Assembly (NCBI GenBank): GCA_001304015.1
Contig: LJUY01000002.1
Span: forward strand, 68,299-132,298
Length of the DNA: 64,000 nt
Direction of reading: 5' to 3'
Origin: a candidate division Zixibacteria bacterium SM23_81
Lineage (GTDB): Bacteria > SM23-81
The notes beneath the pieces were generated by a model that saw only the letters and a program-made list of their open reading frames with translations, ran no database searches and had not been told where the DNA came from. A program made the translations under genes and the position numbers. Positions 63,045 through 64,000 of this stretch are shown here, one piece after another (position 1 is the stretch's first letter; each line of letters starts with the position of its first letter).

Positions 63045-64000
63045 GGGATCAGCTCCTCTGGCTCGAGATTCATGGCGTCCAAGATCACGGCCAAGGGGGC
63101 ATAAACCCCCACCTGGTCCACCAGCTGTGCTGGAAGGATTTTCAGGTTTGGTGTGAAGACATCCCAAACCCGCTCCCGGACCAATCGATTCAAAGGCTTC
63201 AGAAAAAGATCGGGATTCTTGGCCACCATGGTCCCCAGCACGATGGCCTCGGGGTTGAGGATAAACACCAGATTGCTCAGGCCCGTGGCCAGATATTCCA
63301 GGGTCTGTTGGAAAAACTCTTGGGCCACAGCGTCCCCCTGGCGAACGGCCTGAGTTAAGATTTCCGCCGACAGCTTCTTCCGGTCGCCTCCAGCCAACTC
63401 CCACATGACGGAGTTTCCCTGGCCGAATATCTTCCGCAGGCGACGGGCTATTCCAGAGCCGCTGCACAAGGCCTCCAGGTGACCCAAAAGGCCGCATCCG
63501 CAGGGTGGCCCATCAGGCAGGATGACCTGGTGCCCCACCTCCCCGGCGTTGAAGTTTTTGCCACGGTATAACTTTCCGTCCAAAATTAAGCCGCCCCCGA
63601 TGCCGGTGCTCATGGTCAGATAGATCATATGATCGTATCCTCTTCCCGCCCCGAACTTCCACTCCGCCAGGGCCGTGGCGTTGGCGTCGTTATCCATATA
63701 CAAGGGGGCAGAGAAATGTTCCTCCAGCTTTTTCCGAATGCGAAATCCCTCCCAGCCGGGAAGATTGGGCAACTTGAAGAAGACGCCGGCCACAGGATCC
63801 AGGGGGCCGGGCACGCTCAAGCCGATGGCAGTCAGATCGTTTTTGGCCACCTGAGCTTGGCCTAAGATCTCCTCGGCCGTTTCCAGGATACGCTCCAGGC
63901 CCTTGTCCGGCCCATCTTTCGGTTGGGTGGGGATGCGTTTTTGGGCCAGAACCTCCCCATTGAGATGGGCGCTGACGATCTCGACCTTGGTGCCGCCGAG
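63041..64000 (-). CDS. ROK-family sugar kinase, 5' end missing
   Basis: 320 codons are visible to the right edge; the N-terminus begins at LGGTKVEIVSAHL, so only about ten residues are missing. ROK features are GLSVPGPLD, the catalytic MDNDANATALAEW, STGIGGGLILDG and the zinc block GEVGHQVILPDGPPCGCG followed by LLGHLEA. The third zinc cysteine of the usual CxCGxxGCxE is a histidine here (GLLGHLE). Glucose, N-acetylglucosamine or N-acetylmannosamine may be the substrate. dppA overlaps its stop. Confidence 0.92.
   Translation of the reverse strand, partial: LGGTKVEIVSAHLNGEVLAQKRIPTQPKDGPDKGLERILETAEEILGQAQVAKNDLTAIGLSVPGPLDPVAGVFFKLPNLPGWEGFRIRKKLEEHFSAPLYMDNDANATALAEWKFGAGRGYDHMIYLTMSTGIGGGLILDGKLYRGKNFNAGEVGHQVILPDGPPCGCGLLGHLEALCSGSGIARRLRKIFGQGNSVMWELAGGDRKKLSAEILTQAVRQGDAVAQEFFQQTLEYLATGLSNLVFILNPEAIVLGTMVAKNPDLFLKPLNRLVRERVWDVFTPNLKILPAQLVDQVGVYAPLAVILDAMNLEPEELIP

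Noticed and set aside
63045-63497. Long N-terminal extension of the M55 peptidase
   Set aside because: It is the antisense-free but wrong frame of the ROK gene; the ATG at 63044 has the ribosome site and the family start.

Overview
The window reads as a stretch of chromosome from an uncultured, probably anaerobic, diderm bacterium of the FCB group or an allied candidate phylum (Zixibacteria, KSB1, Latescibacteria and similar are possible; this is inference, not an identification). Signs of an outer membrane are TamB, a LolCD-type exporter, an OmpA-type protein, a SPOR lipoprotein and a bifunctional penicillin-binding protein. Signs of anaerobic, ferredoxin-linked metabolism are HdrABC, an oxygen-sensitive two-subunit fumarase and IorA. 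McsA, McsB and ClpC are familiar from Firmicutes but here sit behind lysS-lolC-lolD. Two surface-sorting signals occur together: a PEP-CTERM tail, and a FlgD-like C-terminal domain of the FCB type. No rRNA, tRNA, CRISPR array, prophage or insertion sequence was seen. Nearly all genes are on the minus strand; only mrcA, mazG, the PEP-CTERM gene and a dksA-like gene are on the plus strand.

Layout. 1-4.4 kb (transcribed right to left): elbB, fumarase alpha and beta, hdrC, hdrB, hdrA (cut by the left edge). 4.5-9.1 kb: rpmA with its own promoter and terminator, then tamB. 9.1-16.6 kb: the lysS-lolC-lolD-mcsA-mcsB-clpC run, ending in a terminator. 16.6-21.4 kb: tyrS-prfB (prfB keeps its programmed +1 frameshift) and the divergent mrcA. 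21.4-29.2 kb: aldehyde dehydrogenase, nfeD-slipin, deoB, deoA, and a GAF-GAF-GGDEF cyclase divergent from mazG. 30.2-32.4 kb: a PEP-CTERM gene behind a very good sigma-54 promoter, and a DksA/TraR-like gene. 32.4-38.9 kb: NUDIX, Mth938-like, EF-Tu-domain-2-like, UPF0173 hydrolase, suhB, DUF763, EamA transporter, nth-like and holA. 38.9-41 kb: decayed genes (MscS tail, P-II-like protein, a secreted protein) mixed with two related coiled-coil genes, one carrying an RCK_C (TrkA-C) domain, followed by an OmpA-family gene. 44-50 kb: larB-larC, leaderless dusB, a predicted secreted metalloprotease and a PHP phosphoesterase. 50-51 kb: an HD-GYP gene preceded by a c-di-GMP-I riboswitch with an overlapping terminator. 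51.6-56.3 kb: an operon of DUF3108, a deoxyhypusine-synthase-like protein, galT, ftcD and a cyclodeaminase. 56.6-64 kb: a TsaC/arginine-phosphatase fusion, SPOR lipoprotein, manC, iorA, purN, a palindromic repeat, an M55 D-aminopeptidase and a ROK kinase (cut by the right edge).

Two themes link distant genes. Protein-arginine phosphorylation: the kinase McsB with McsA and ClpC at 9-13 kb, and a phosphatase with the arginine-specific Thr in its P-loop, fused to TsaC, at 57 kb, with no ctsR in view. c-di-GMP: a GGDEF cyclase at 28 kb, and an HD-GYP phosphodiesterase at 50 kb that appears to be switched on by c-di-GMP itself.
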